DNA from: Pseudomonas zanjanensis | Lineage (GTDB): Bacteria > Pseudomonadota > Gammaproteobacteria > Pseudomonadales > Pseudomonadaceae | DNA: 64,000 bases | Assembly: GCF_014268745.2 (NCBI RefSeq) | Contig: NZ_JABWRB020000003.1 | Location: 186,001 to 250,000 of the forward strand | Reading direction: 5' to 3' | Shown: positions 17,210 to 26,983 of the stretch, one piece after another | Numbering within the stretch: the stretch's first letter is position 1 | Layout: each line of letters begins with the position of its first letter | Position numbers and translations under genes: made by a program | Notes under the pieces: generated by a model | Databases searched by the model: none | Told to the model about the DNA's origin: nothing | The model's input: only the letters and a program-made list of their open reading frames with translations

Positions 17210-17303
17210 GTGGCCGCTGCCGTTACACTAGAGAACTTGAACCCGCCACGGTCTGTCTTAGAAACAGGCCTTGCCAGGCCCCCTCATTGTCCAGGAGTAA
17301 AGC

Positions 17304-17945
17304 ATGCGTAATCTGATCATCAGCGCCGCGCTCGTCGCCGCCAGCCTGTTCGGCGTGACTGCCCAAGCGGCTGAAAAGCCCGCCGCCCCCTATGTCGAAC
17401 TGGCCAACCCCGTTCCGGTGGCAGCGCCTGGCAAGATCGAAGTCGTGGAGCTGTTCTGGTACGGCTGCCCGCATTGCTACGCATTCGAACCGGTGATCAA
17501 CCCATGGGCTGAAAAACTGCCTTCGGACGTCAATTTCGTCCGCATTCCCGCCATGTTCGGTGGCCCATGGGACGCCCACGGCCAGATGTTCCTGACCCTC
17601 GAAGCCATGGGCGTCGAGCACAAGGTTCACGCTGCGGTATTCAACGCGATCCAGAAAGAAGGCAAGAAGCTGGTCAAGAAAGATGAGATGGCGGACTTCC
17701 TCGCCACCCAGGGCGTCGATAAGGACAAGTTCCTCGCCACCTTCGATTCCTTTGCCATCCAGGGCCAGATCAAGAAGGCCCGCGAGCTGGCGAAGAAATA
17801 CGAAATCACCGGCGTACCGACCATGGTCGTCAACGGCAAGTACCGCTTTGACATCGGCTCTGCCGGCGGTGCCGAACAAGCCCTGCAACTGGCCGACCAG
17901 TTGATCGCCAAAGAGCGAGCGGCCACCAAGGCTGCTGCCAACTAA
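17304..17945 (+). CDS. dsbA: Thiol:disulfide interchange protein DsbA
   Basis: A 213-residue periplasmic oxidoreductase that introduces disulfide bonds. Signal peptide to about residue 22, active site FWYGCPHCYAFEP (CPHC), inserted helical domain, and cis-Pro loop ITGVPTMVVNGKY. RBS AGGAG lies upstream of ATG 17304. The next gene starts 15 bp after the stop, suggesting co-transcription. Confidence 0.95.
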   Translation: MRNLIISAALVAASLFGVTAQAAEKPAAPYVELANPVPVAAPGKIEVVELFWYGCPHCYAFEPVINPWAEKLPSDVNFVRIPAMFGGPWDAHGQMFLTLEAMGVEHKVHAAVFNAIQKEGKKLVKKDEMADFLATQGVDKDKFLATFDSFAIQGQIKKARELAKKYEITGVPTMVVNGKYRFDIGSAGGAEQALQLADQLIAKERAATKAAAN

Positions 17946-17960
17946 GCGCGGCCCACGCCC

Positions 17961-18839
17961 ATGGCCCGCTGGAGTACCGAACGCATCGTTGGCCTGCATG
18001 AACCACGGGTCAACGAGCATCATGTCACGTCCACGGGCCTGCCTGGCGACAGCCGCTTGCGGCTGCTCAGCTTCAATATCCAGGTGGGCATCAGCACCGA
18101 GCGCTACCGGCATTACCTGACCCGCGGCTGGCAACATTTGCTGCCGCACACCGGGCGTGCCGGCAACCTGCAGAAAATCGGCGACCTGCTCAAGGACTTC
18201 GACCTGGTGGCGCTGCAAGAGGCCGACGGCGGGAGCTTGAGGTCAGGCTACGTCAATCAGGTGGAACACCTGGCCCAACTGGGCGCTTTTCCCTACTGGT
18301 ACCAGCAACTCAATCGCAACCTCGGACGCCTCGGCCAGCACAGCAATGGCGTGTTGAGTCGCCTGCGTCCGTGGGCGATCGAAGATCATCCGCTGCCGGG
18401 CCCCAAGGGGCGCGGGGCGATCCTGGCGCGTTTCGGCGAAGGTCCGGAGGCGCTGATCGTGGTCATGATGCACCTGGCCCTCGGGGCGCGTACCCGGACA
18501 ATGCAGCTGGCCTACATTCGCGAGCTGATCGGCGGCTACAAACATCAGATCCTGATGGGCGACATGAACACCCACGCCACCGACTTGCTGCAGACGTCGC
18601 CCTTGCGCGATCTCGGCTTGCTCGCCCCGCAACTGGAAGCGACATTCCCCAGCTGGCGCCCCCAGCGCTGCCTGGACCATATTCTATTGAGCCCGACCCT
18701 GACCCTCGAACGCGTCGAGGTGCTGGCCCAACCCATTTCCGATCACCTGCCGGTCGCGGTAGAAATTCGTTTGCCGGGTTCGCTCACGGCCGATGCATTC
18801 CCTGCGCTGAGTACTGCCCTCGCGGATCCGAATGAATGA
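17961..18839 (+). CDS. Endonuclease/exonuclease/phosphatase family protein
   Basis: A 292-residue protein of the EEP (DNase I-like) fold. Conserved motifs: LLSFNIQVG, DLVALQEADGG (catalytic Glu), VMMHLALGARTR, ILMGDMNTHATD (Asp and Asn), LDHILLSP and ISDHLPVAVEI (catalytic Asp-His). All active-site positions appear intact. No clear ribosome-binding site precedes ATG 17961, so a start slightly downstream is possible. Its last codons overlap the dgcH start (ATGA), so the two are translationally coupled. Substrate (nucleic acid or phosphoester) is unknown. Confidence 0.85.
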   Translation: MARWSTERIVGLHEPRVNEHHVTSTGLPGDSRLRLLSFNIQVGISTERYRHYLTRGWQHLLPHTGRAGNLQKIGDLLKDFDLVALQEADGGSLRSGYVNQVEHLAQLGAFPYWYQQLNRNLGRLGQHSNGVLSRLRPWAIEDHPLPGPKGRGAILARFGEGPEALIVVMMHLALGARTRTMQLAYIRELIGGYKHQILMGDMNTHATDLLQTSPLRDLGLLAPQLEATFPSWRPQRCLDHILLSPTLTLERVEVLAQPISDHLPVAVEIRLPGSLTADAFPALSTALADPNE

Positions 18840-20887
18840 GCGACGACGCCGAACGCTGGAGAGAGAAATACCTCAAGAGCATCGAACAGCAGGAAAAGCT
18901 CGAGCGCCGCTGGGATGCTCGGCTCGACTTGCTGCGTCGTGGCCTGGTGCGCAGCACCCTGGCCGCCGAGGGCACTGACCGGGCTGTCGATCAATGCATG
19001 AAAGAGATGCGCGAGGTAGTGCGCACCGATGACATGGATGCCGGCCTCGCTGCCCTGCTGCCGCGCCTGGAGAAAGCCGTACTCGATTCCGAGCAACGCC
19101 GCGAAACCCGGGTCGAGCAGACGAGCGCTGCGTTGACCGCCCTGGTCGCCCAGTTGCAGAGGCTGCCGTTGCCCAAAGAAGTCAGCCGGCCGCTGAAGAA
19201 GTTTGCCAAGCAACTGGAGGACCGAGCCGGCCAGGCCCGGGAGATTCCGCTGCTGCTCAGCGAACTGAGCGGTTTGCAAGGCAAGGCCCTGAGCGCCTTG
19301 GACGCCCCTGTCGAACCGAATCGACCCGGCCTGCTGCAACGGCTGTTTGGCGGCCAAGGCCATGAGGAAGCGACGCCGCAGCCCCACGAGCCTGCCCAGG
19401 CCAGCGTGGCGTCTGCGCCAGAAACGACTCTGCCGGTAGCCGTTGAGCCGGCAGGTGATGCAGCCTCCGTCGCACCAGGGCCAGCACCGCAGCCATTGGT
19501 CGCGGAGCAAGCAGCCGAGGCGACGCCCGAACCGGTCGGCCCGGTTGCGCCGCAGACCCAAGTCGCGCCGACGCCCACTCCGACACCCGTCGCCGAAGTG
19601 ATTCAGCCAACCAGCGAGCCGGACGAAGCAACCGCGCCCGCCCCGTCGCAAACACCGGTCGCCCACGAGCTCCCGGTAGCAGCGTCCAGCCCGGAGAATC
19701 CCGACGAACTGATGCCCGAGGATGAGCCTCAGGCCCTTCCCGCCTCCTCGTCGCCGCCAACAGAAGTCGAGCCCGACGACCCCCTGGCCGCAGCCGATAT
19801 CGTAGACGCCCAGTACGCCCTGCCCGACTCGCCGGAGCCGTCCTACAGCTCGGTCGCCAAACACATTGAAGACACCTTGTTGGGCCTGTTGGGCGACCTG
19901 ACCTTGCCCGAACGCCATCGCCCACAAGCCGAAGCCATGCGCGAGCGGCTGCGAAATGGGATGAACTGGTACGAACTGCTACCGATCCTCGATGATCTGG
20001 CGGTATTGATGCTGGCCATCACCGACACCGGCCAGCATGAGTTCGAAGCGTACTTGCAGCGCCTCAATGATCGGCTGGAGTCCTTCCAGAGCAGCCTGCA
20101 AGCCGCCAGTGAAGACCACGCCGACAACCTGTCGGCCTCCCGGCAAATGGACACCCAGATTCGCGAACAGGTGGACGGGCTGCAAAGCAGCGTGCAACAA
20201 GCCGATGACCTGGAAGGCCTCAAGCAGGTGCTGGAGAATCATCTTGAAGGCTTGCTCGGCACGATGGACCAACACCGTCAACAACGGGATCAGCGCGAGC
20301 AGGAAGTCTCGACGCGCCTGAAAAGCCTGGCCGATCGTGTCGCGCTGATGGAGCAGGATGCCCAGGTCGTGCGGGAAAATCTCGAAGAGCAACGGCAAAA
20401 AGCGCTGGTCGATCCGCTCACCGGCTTGCCCAACCGTGCTGCCTGGTCCGAGCGGCTGGAACATGAAGTCGGCCAGTGGCAGCAACATGGCAACAGCTTG
20501 CTGCTGGCCATGCTGGACCTCGATCATTTCAAGCGCATCAATGACAACTATGGCCATCTGGCCGGCGACCGGGTGTTGAAACTGATCGCTTCGGTCCTGC
20601 GCAAGCGTCTGCGTGGCAGCGATTTCATCGCGCGTTTCGGTGGCGAAGAGTTTGTCCTGCTGGTGCCGGATACGCCGCTGGCCGCTGGCGCCAAGCTGGC
20701 CGAGGCGCTGCGCCTGGCCATCGAAGCTTGCCCATTCCATTTCAAGGGCGAGCCGGTGACCGTGACGGTATCGGTGGGCATGACGGCCTTCAAGCCGGGC
20801 GAACACAGCGATTCAGTGCTTAAAAGAGCCGATCAGGCGCTCTACCGGGCGAAAAATGCCGGGCGCAACCGCGTGGAGCTGGGCTGA
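18836..20887 (+). CDS. dgcH: Diguanylate cyclase DgcH-like (GGDEF)
   Basis: A 683-residue cytoplasmic protein ending in a GGDEF domain. N-terminal helical region (about 1-150), a long Pro/Ala/Glu-rich linker (about 170-310), a coiled-coil-prone region (about 380-520), then GGDEF (about 525-683) with DPLTGLPNR, the signature RFGGEEF and an inhibitory I-site RGSD five residues upstream. So it should make c-di-GMP and be product-inhibited. No transmembrane segment is evident. The dsbA-EEP-dgcH order is that of P. aeruginosa, where DgcH is a diguanylate cyclase. Confidence 0.9.
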   Translation: MSDDAERWREKYLKSIEQQEKLERRWDARLDLLRRGLVRSTLAAEGTDRAVDQCMKEMREVVRTDDMDAGLAALLPRLEKAVLDSEQRRETRVEQTSAALTALVAQLQRLPLPKEVSRPLKKFAKQLEDRAGQAREIPLLLSELSGLQGKALSALDAPVEPNRPGLLQRLFGGQGHEEATPQPHEPAQASVASAPETTLPVAVEPAGDAASVAPGPAPQPLVAEQAAEATPEPVGPVAPQTQVAPTPTPTPVAEVIQPTSEPDEATAPAPSQTPVAHELPVAASSPENPDELMPEDEPQALPASSSPPTEVEPDDPLAAADIVDAQYALPDSPEPSYSSVAKHIEDTLLGLLGDLTLPERHRPQAEAMRERLRNGMNWYELLPILDDLAVLMLAITDTGQHEFEAYLQRLNDRLESFQSSLQAASEDHADNLSASRQMDTQIREQVDGLQSSVQQADDLEGLKQVLENHLEGLLGTMDQHRQQRDQREQEVSTRLKSLADRVALMEQDAQVVRENLEEQRQKALVDPLTGLPNRAAWSERLEHEVGQWQQHGNSLLLAMLDLDHFKRINDNYGHLAGDRVLKLIASVLRKRLRGSDFIARFGGEEFVLLVPDTPLAAGAKLAEALRLAIEACPFHFKGEPVTVTVSVGMTAFKPGEHSDSVLKRADQALYRAKNAGRNRVELG

Positions 20888-20990
20888 GGGCTAATTGTTC
20901 CAATTTGTTTATTATCGTCCCGCGCACCGGATCATCGCGGGGCGATACGTTACACTGTTGCATTACTTCCAGCGCGTAATGCCTTCCGCC

Positions 20991-21770
20991 ATGAAATTTC
21001 TTTCGCTCATCGTTGCTTTCATTGTCCTGGCCGGCTGCACCAGCGGCCCGCGGTTCGACACCAGTCACCCTTCCGTCAACCATGACAACCGCATCCAATT
21101 CGTGGTGGTGCATTACACCTCGGCCTCCCTGGAACGTTCCCTGGCCCTTCTGACCCATGGCGAAGTCAGTGCCCATTACCTGATTGGCGACGATAAAGAC
21201 GCAACCATCTACAAGCTGGTGGATGAAAGCCGACGGGCCTGGCACGCCGGGGAAAGTGAATGGGAAGGTCGGACCTGGCTCAATTCCAGCTCCATTGGCA
21301 TCGAAATCGTCAATCCAGGTTTCATCGACACGCCCACCGGGCGTCTCTGGTATCCCTACAGCGAAGCCCAGGTCCAGGCGCTGACCGTGTTGCTCAAGGA
21401 CATCCTGAAGCGCAACGGGCTCAACCCGCGCAGCATCATCGGCCACAGCGACATCGCGCCCCTGCGCAAGCTCGATCCAGGCCCGCTGTTTCCATGGAAG
21501 CGCCTGGCGCAGGCGGGCTTGGGAGTATGGCCGGACGAGCAGGCAGTCGCGCGCCAGCAGGTACTCTTCGCCGCGCAGCTACCGTCCGCCAGTTGGTTCC
21601 AGGCCGAACTGGCCCGCCTGGGCTACCCAACGCCCCAGACCGGCGAATGGGACGTGGCCACCCAACAGGTGCTGGCCGCCTTCCAGATGCACTACCGTCC
21701 GACCCGCTTCGACGGCACACCGGACGCGCAAAGCGCGGCGATTCTGCAGGTGCTCAACCAGACAAAATAA
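20991..21770 (+). CDS. ampDh2: N-acetylmuramoyl-L-alanine amidase, AmpDh2-like lipoprotein
   Basis: A 259-residue zinc amidase that cleaves peptidoglycan. Start MKFLSLIVAFIVLAGC gives a lipobox (LAGC) with the +1 Cys; an in-frame ATG at 20979 is an alternative. Amidase_2 motifs: VVVHYTSAS (zinc His), SAHYLIGDD, SSIGIEIVNPG, IIGHSDIAPLRKLDPG (zinc His/Asp and catalytic Lys). A peptidoglycan-binding helical domain follows (about 195-255). Membrane-anchored AmpD homologues of this type act in the periplasm. Located between dgcH and the EAL gene. Confidence 0.9.
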   Translation: MKFLSLIVAFIVLAGCTSGPRFDTSHPSVNHDNRIQFVVVHYTSASLERSLALLTHGEVSAHYLIGDDKDATIYKLVDESRRAWHAGESEWEGRTWLNSSSIGIEIVNPGFIDTPTGRLWYPYSEAQVQALTVLLKDILKRNGLNPRSIIGHSDIAPLRKLDPGPLFPWKRLAQAGLGVWPDEQAVARQQVLFAAQLPSASWFQAELARLGYPTPQTGEWDVATQQVLAAFQMHYRPTRFDGTPDAQSAAILQVLNQTK

Positions 21771-21842
21771 TGACGCCCGTCCGACGAATCGGGCCAAATC
21801 CAAATCAGAGGCTATAACTCATTGGTAACTTTCGGATTACCG

Positions 21843-23459
21843 ATGATGACGGCTGCCCGCGAAAACCTACAGAGCTGGCTCCATCGCCCCCTTTTCCTGG
21901 CGATGATAGCGGCTGCCCTGAGTACCGTCCTGCTGCTGGCGGGCAGTCTGTTCGTGGTGGTGCAGCAGATCCAGCAGCGTGAAAGCGACCAGATGAATGC
22001 CCAGGGCGAGCGCTTCCTGCTCCGGCTGGAACAGCTCTTCGGGCAACTGCGTGAAAGCCTCGACGACCTGCAAAACCAGCCCTTGCGCGGCTGCGACGAT
22101 GACATGATCGCGACCTTGCGCGAGGTCAGCTTCAACTACCGTTTCGTTTATGAAGCGGTGTACATCGACGGCAGCGGCGTTTGTACCAATCGCCCGCGCC
22201 CGAGTGGATTGTCGGTGACCCGCCCGCCCGACCTCCGGGGCCCGACCTACAGTTACTGGCTCAATACCACCACCGAACCCGATGAAGACCGCGCGGCGTT
22301 GATGCTAGGGCGTGGCAATTTCCGCGTCGCGACCTCCCGTGGACATTTGGCCGACGTGGTCGACCTGCCACCCGGCAGCAGTCTTCTAGTGGTCCTGGAT
22401 CATGGCGAGCGGGCCATTCCCGTGTTGGGCACCCAACAACGCTGGCCGCCCGCGGAGCCTTGGCCACCGAAAAGCCAAAATGCCTTGCAGGTAACGCAGA
22501 CCCGGCTGATCTATCGGATGCCCACTGACAGCCCGGAATATCAGCTAGTGCTGATTGCCCAGCGCAACGGTTTCAAGGTTCCGCCCTATGCTTGGTGGAT
22601 GTTGCCCATCAGCCTGGTGCTGGGCCTGGGGATTGGTTTCCAGGTGTATCTCCTGGCACGCCACCGCCAGTCCATGGATGCCGAACTGCACGGGGCCATT
22701 CGGCGCGGTGAACTACAGGTGTTGTACCAGCCGATTTTCGACCTCGACAGCCGCAACTGTGTTGGCGCCGAAGCCTTGCTGCGCTGGCGACGACCGGACG
22801 GCACCCTGACCAGCCCGGACTTGTTTATCCCGATGGCCGAAAACACCGGGCAGATCCGCCAGATCACCGATTTCGTGCTGCAGCGGCTGTTCGACCAACT
22901 GGGCCAGCTGTTGCGGGCCAATCCGCAGCTGTATATCTCGGTGAACCTGGCGGCCTGCGACGTGATGGTGCCGCGCATTGGCGAAGTCATCGCTCGCCTG
23001 CTGGCGTTGCATCGGGTTTCGGCGAACCAGATAGCTTTCGAAGTGACCGAGCGCGGGCTGATCGATGTGTTGGTCGCCCGGGATAACCTGCAATCGCTGC
23101 GTGATGTCGGGCACCAGGTGCTGATCGACGATTTTGGCACCGGTTATTGCAGCCTGGCCTACCTGCAGACCCTGCCGGTGGACTGCCTGAAAATCGACAA
23201 GGCTTTCATCGACGCCCTGGGCCACGATGCCGCCAGCAGCGGCGTGGCCCCGCACATCATTCGCATGGCCCACGCCCTGGAACTCAAGGTGATCGCCGAA
23301 GGCATCGAGCATGAAGCCCAAGCCTCCTATTTGAGCAGCGAAGGGGTGAGGTTCGGCCAGGGCTGGCTGTTCGCCCATGCTCTTAGCGCGGTGCAGCTCA
23401 TTGAGTTGATTACCCGCGGCCGACGCCTGCGCGGACGTCGCCTTGATGATGAAGCCTAA
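21843..23459 (+). CDS. c-di-GMP phosphodiesterase with CSS-motif sensor and EAL domain
   Basis: About 538 residues: transmembrane helix (about 18-45), periplasmic CSS-motif domain (LRGCDDDM and GVCTNRP cysteines), second transmembrane helix (about 250-272), then EAL domain (about 285-530). EAL catalytic residues look complete: EALLRW, NLAACDV, EVTERG, DDFGTGY, LKIDKAFID, IAEGIEHE and FGQGW. So it should hydrolyse c-di-GMP; CSS domains sense periplasmic redox through the cysteine pair in related enzymes. The start is uncertain: ATG 21843 or 21846, or TTG 21822. It converges on kinB with an 8-bp gap. Confidence 0.9.
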   Translation: MMTAARENLQSWLHRPLFLAMIAAALSTVLLLAGSLFVVVQQIQQRESDQMNAQGERFLLRLEQLFGQLRESLDDLQNQPLRGCDDDMIATLREVSFNYRFVYEAVYIDGSGVCTNRPRPSGLSVTRPPDLRGPTYSYWLNTTTEPDEDRAALMLGRGNFRVATSRGHLADVVDLPPGSSLLVVLDHGERAIPVLGTQQRWPPAEPWPPKSQNALQVTQTRLIYRMPTDSPEYQLVLIAQRNGFKVPPYAWWMLPISLVLGLGIGFQVYLLARHRQSMDAELHGAIRRGELQVLYQPIFDLDSRNCVGAEALLRWRRPDGTLTSPDLFIPMAENTGQIRQITDFVLQRLFDQLGQLLRANPQLYISVNLAACDVMVPRIGEVIARLLALHRVSANQIAFEVTERGLIDVLVARDNLQSLRDVGHQVLIDDFGTGYCSLAYLQTLPVDCLKIDKAFIDALGHDAASSGVAPHIIRMAHALELKVIAEGIEHEAQASYLSSEGVRFGQGWLFAHALSAVQLIELITRGRRLRGRRLDDEA

Positions 23460-23467
23460 GCCGTGAG

Positions 23468-25258
23468 TCAGACCGTCAGCGCCATGTAGAACTGCGTGCC
23501 CTGTCCCGGCCTTGAATACACGCCCATGCGGCCGCCGTGGAGCTGGACGATCTCCTTGCACAGGGCCAGGCCGAGACCGGCGCCACCCTTCTTGCGTCCG
23601 ACCTGGACGAAAGGCTCGAAGATCCGTCCCTGTTGGCCGTAGGCAATGCCTTCACCGTTGTCTTCGACGCTAATGATCACCCGCTCGCCATGGCGCCGGG
23701 CCTGCAAGCGGATCTGGCCGTCTTCGCCGGTGTGGCGCATGGCGTTGTCGATCAGGTTGTCGAGCACGCGATCCAGTTGCCCGGCGTCGGCGTGCAACCG
23801 TGGCAGCGGACCCTGGATGGCCACGAGCAGCTCGATACCCTTGGCGTGGGCCTGTTCGGCGAACCGCAACCGGGCATCCTCCAGCAGGTCGTCGATGGAA
23901 CAAGGCGCCAGGGTCAGCTTTTGCAGGCCGTTCTGGTAGCGAGAAAAATTCAGCAGGTCATTGATCAGTTGCATCAGCCGCTGCATTTCTTCCGTGACGG
24001 TGTTAAGCAGGTCCGCCTCGCGGGACTCCGGCGGGAAGTGCAGGCGTTCCTGCAACAGGCCGAATGCCATGTGCATGCCCGTCACCGGCGTGCGCAACTC
24101 GTGGGAGGCACGCAGGACGAACTCGCTGCGCACCCGTTCGAAGGCGCGCTGTTCGGTGACGTCATGCAGCACCATGACCGCGCCGAGGATGTGGCCCTGG
24201 GTATGACTGACCGGCGTGAGGCTGTAGGTCAGCACCCGCGACTCGCCGTCGACCTCGATGCTCAGGTCTTCCGGTGCGCGCTCCAGGGTTCCACCGCGCA
24301 ATACCAGGTGCAATTCTTCATCCAGTTCCAAGCGTCCCAAGGCCTCGCCCAGCCCTTGGCCCAGGCGCGCCTCATCCCAGCCCAATTGGCGCTGGGCCAC
24401 CGGGTTGAGGTGTTCCAACCGGCCTTGGCGGTCGATCATCAGCAAGCCGTCGTCGATGCTGTCGAGCACGGCTTGCAAACGTTGCTGGCCGGCGAGCAGT
24501 TCATCGACATTGGTGGCTTGGTGTTCGCGCAGTGCCTGGGCCATGACCCCGAAACGACGGGTCAGCAGATTCAACTCGGCGGCGGAAGAAATGGGCAGCG
24601 TGACCTCGAAATTGCCCTGGCCGATGTCATCCGCCGCCGCGGCCAGCGCCTCGATCGGCGCGCCGAAACGCCGGGCAATGCCGTGGGCCGTAATAAAGCC
24701 GATGACCAGCACCGCCAGCCCCACCAGGCCCAGCAGCCCGGAAATCCACATCGCACGTTTCCGGGCGCGGTCCTGGGTTTCACTGATGTTGGTCAAGGCC
24801 TCGCGATAACCCTCGATCAACCCGTTACGCAGCACGTTGAATTTCTCGGTGAGCGCCTTGATACCGGTGAGCTGGCTCGCCTGCTGGCGAGACGCGGTGA
24901 AAGCCTCGAGAAACTCGACATAGTCGGCCTTGGCCCGGCTGAAGCTGACCGCTGCATCGTCCAGTTTTCGTTCGTGGGCAATCCCCTCGTCGATCAACGC
25001 CAGGTATTGCTGCTTGGACGCCTCCAGCGCAGCCAGGTTGGGCTTGTCGTCGAGCATGATCATCAACTGATCGCCCAGGGTCTGGCGCAGCTTGAGGCCC
25101 AGGTCCAGCAGGATGAAGTTGTCGCGTACCGATTGTTCCTGGGTGTTGGCCATCTGCATCACGCTGACCAGGCCAAGCACCAGCCCCAGCAAGGCCACGG
25201 TGATCAGCGCCGAGATGCTGAGAAACAGTCGCGTGCGCAGCTTCATCGCCAGTTTCAT
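23468..25258 (-). CDS. kinB: Sensor histidine kinase KinB
   Basis: A 596-residue membrane kinase. Start MKLAMKLRTRLFL at 25258. Two transmembrane helices (about 13-35 and 165-187) bracket a helical periplasmic sensor; then HAMP, PAS (SIDDGLLMIDRQGR), HisKA with phosphoacceptor His in RASHELRTPVTG, and HATPase with N-box DNLIDNAMRH, G1 DNGEGI and G2 GGAGLGLALC. It is downstream of algB (10-bp gap) in the same operon. In P. aeruginosa KinB controls AlgB and so alginate and virulence genes. Confidence 0.94.
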   Translation of the reverse strand: MKLAMKLRTRLFLSISALITVALLGLVLGLVSVMQMANTQEQSVRDNFILLDLGLKLRQTLGDQLMIMLDDKPNLAALEASKQQYLALIDEGIAHERKLDDAAVSFSRAKADYVEFLEAFTASRQQASQLTGIKALTEKFNVLRNGLIEGYREALTNISETQDRARKRAMWISGLLGLVGLAVLVIGFITAHGIARRFGAPIEALAAAADDIGQGNFEVTLPISSAAELNLLTRRFGVMAQALREHQATNVDELLAGQQRLQAVLDSIDDGLLMIDRQGRLEHLNPVAQRQLGWDEARLGQGLGEALGRLELDEELHLVLRGGTLERAPEDLSIEVDGESRVLTYSLTPVSHTQGHILGAVMVLHDVTEQRAFERVRSEFVLRASHELRTPVTGMHMAFGLLQERLHFPPESREADLLNTVTEEMQRLMQLINDLLNFSRYQNGLQKLTLAPCSIDDLLEDARLRFAEQAHAKGIELLVAIQGPLPRLHADAGQLDRVLDNLIDNAMRHTGEDGQIRLQARRHGERVIISVEDNGEGIAYGQQGRIFEPFVQVGRKKGGAGLGLALCKEIVQLHGGRMGVYSRPGQGTQFYMALTV

Positions 25259-25268
25259 AAGGTGTCGC

Positions 25269-26615
25269 TCACAGGTTGTACTGCTTGCGTTTGCGATACA
25301 GCGTGGAAGCATCGATACCCAGGGTCTTGGCCGCCTGGTCGAGGGTATCGGCCGTGGCCAGCACCGCGCCGATGTGGGCTTTTTCCAGTTCATCGAGGCT
25401 CAAAGCGGCACCGATGCGCGGCGCATTGTTGACCGGCTGCTCGGCCATGCCCAAGTGACTGATTTCGACTTTTTCCTGTGGGCAGATGATGCTGGCGCGC
25501 TCGACCACGTTGCGCAGTTCGCGGATGTTGCCGGGCCAGCGATAGCCTAGCAGCGCTTCGCGCGCCTCGTCGCTGAAGCCCCGGGCCGGGCGCGCGTATT
25601 CCTTGACGAAGCGGGCCAGGAAGCGATCGGCCAGGGTCAGGATGTCTTCGGCGCGCTCACGCAGCGGTGGCAAGTGCAGGGTGATGACGTTCAGGCGATA
25701 CAGCAGGTCTTCGCGAAAACGCCCGTCGCGCACCATGTCTTCGAGGTTGAGGTTGGTGGCGGCGAGAATTCGCACATCGGCGCGGCGAGTGACCGGATCC
25801 CCTACCCGCTCATATTCCTTGTCTTGGATAAAACGCAACAACTTGGGTTGCAAAGTCAGCGGAAAATCGCCGATCTCGTCGAGAAACAGTGTGCCGCCGT
25901 CGGCCTGGTTGACTCGGCCCAAGGTACTTTCGCTGGCGCCGGTGAACGCCCCTCGGCTATGGCCAAACAACTCGCTTTCCATCAATTCGGCGGTCAGTGA
26001 CGGGCAATTGATGGTGACGCAGGATTTCTTCGCGCGCTTGCTCCAACCGTGGATCGCTCGAGCCAGCTCGCCTTTACCGGTGCCGGATTCGCCGAGGATC
26101 AGGATGTTGGCGTCGGTGCTGGCCACTTGGCGCGCGGTCTCCAGCACGACTTTCATCGCCGGACTGTGGGAGTCGAGGCCGTCCTTGGGTTTACGCACCT
26201 CGCCTTCCAAGGCTTCGAGCCTTGCCGACAGTTGGCGCACTTCCAGTTGCTTGGCGGTGGCCAGGCGCAGCTGATCCGGGCTGCAAGGCTTGACCAGGTA
26301 ATCGGCGGCGCCAGCCTGGATGGCATCGACCGCGGTGTCGACGGCCGAGTGGGCGGTGACGATCACCACTCGCATCCAAGGCGCTTGGATACGCATTTGT
26401 GCCAGGACATCCAAGCCGTTGTCTTCCCCCAGGCGCAGGTCGAGAAAACACAGGTCGAACACCTGGCGTTGCAGCAGTGCGTCGGCTTGGGCAGCGCTGT
26501 TGGCCGTGGCGACGGTATAGCCTTCGTCTTCCAGGCAGTAACGGAACGTACGCAGGATGGCGGACTCGTCGTCTACCAGCAGAATGCGGCCTTGGTGCTC
26601 AGTGGCGGATTCCAT
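25269..26615 (-). CDS. algB: Sigma-54 type response regulator AlgB
   Basis: A 448-residue NtrC-family regulator. Receiver domain (about 10-125) with LVDDESA and phospho-Asp in CFLDLRLG; AAA+ domain (about 150-375) with Walker A GESGTGKG, the sigma-54-contacting GAFTGA and Walker B GGTLFLDEIG; C-terminal Fis-type helix-turn-helix (LDQAAKTLGIDASTLYRKRKQY). Since GAFTGA is intact, it should be able to activate sigma-54 promoters; one lies at 26968 in the divergent direction. Confidence 0.95.
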   Translation of the reverse strand: MESATEHQGRILLVDDESAILRTFRYCLEDEGYTVATANSAAQADALLQRQVFDLCFLDLRLGEDNGLDVLAQMRIQAPWMRVVIVTAHSAVDTAVDAIQAGAADYLVKPCSPDQLRLATAKQLEVRQLSARLEALEGEVRKPKDGLDSHSPAMKVVLETARQVASTDANILILGESGTGKGELARAIHGWSKRAKKSCVTINCPSLTAELMESELFGHSRGAFTGASESTLGRVNQADGGTLFLDEIGDFPLTLQPKLLRFIQDKEYERVGDPVTRRADVRILAATNLNLEDMVRDGRFREDLLYRLNVITLHLPPLRERAEDILTLADRFLARFVKEYARPARGFSDEAREALLGYRWPGNIRELRNVVERASIICPQEKVEISHLGMAEQPVNNAPRIGAALSLDELEKAHIGAVLATADTLDQAAKTLGIDASTLYRKRKQYNL

Positions 26616-26774
26616 TTTTCCTACGCTCCTTTAATGAATGATGTTGGTTAGTGTCAGAAAAATCGGGCAAGTTGCATGGTCGATTCTGAGGGGATATTAC
26701 CCACCGAGCGTGCCTCTGTGGATGTCTGACTCCTAAAAGCCTGATTTGAGTTCCTTTTTTTCTGCTTCCTACGG

Positions 26775-26803
26775 GTCGGACGGTTCGTATCGCTGATTCC
26801 GAC
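26775..26803. promoter_or_regulatory. Inverted repeat, candidate enhancer-type site
   Basis: GTCGGA (26775-26780) and TCCGAC (26798-26803) arms, separated by 17 bp, about 165-190 bp upstream of the sigma-54 promoter match. Position fits an upstream activator site; binding protein unknown. Confidence 0.35.
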
Positions 26804-26857
26804 GGTTGCGTCTGACAGGCAGTTCCAAAACAACCTGACGCGTTTTCTTTTTCCACT

Positions 26858-26872
26858 CGTGCAATACGCACG
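26858..26872. promoter_or_regulatory. Palindrome, candidate AlgB or other enhancer-binding site
   Basis: Perfect palindrome CGTGC-AATAC-GCACG, about 100 bp upstream of the sigma-54 promoter match. It lies in the algB/ivy intergenic region, where an NtrC-type activator would be expected to bind. Confidence 0.4.
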
Positions 26873-26967
26873 ACAGGCGCGCGGGCCATCGTGCAGGATG
26901 CGTTCCCCGCGTTTTGTGGTGATTCCACAACATATTGATTTTAAAGAGATTTATCTGAACAAAATCC

Positions 26968-26983
26968 TGGCACGGCGGCTGCA
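26968..26983 (+). promoter_or_regulatory. Sigma-54 (-24/-12) promoter
   Basis: TGGCACGGCGGCTGCA matches TGGCACG-N4-TTGCW with one difference (C for the first T of the -12 element). GG and GC spacing is correct. It points toward the 27054-28071 unit, with a predicted transcription start near 26995. Confidence 0.75.

Noticed and set aside
23537..25432. 631-codon frame antisense to kinB
   Set aside because: Complements a complete histidine kinase; no recognisable domain.
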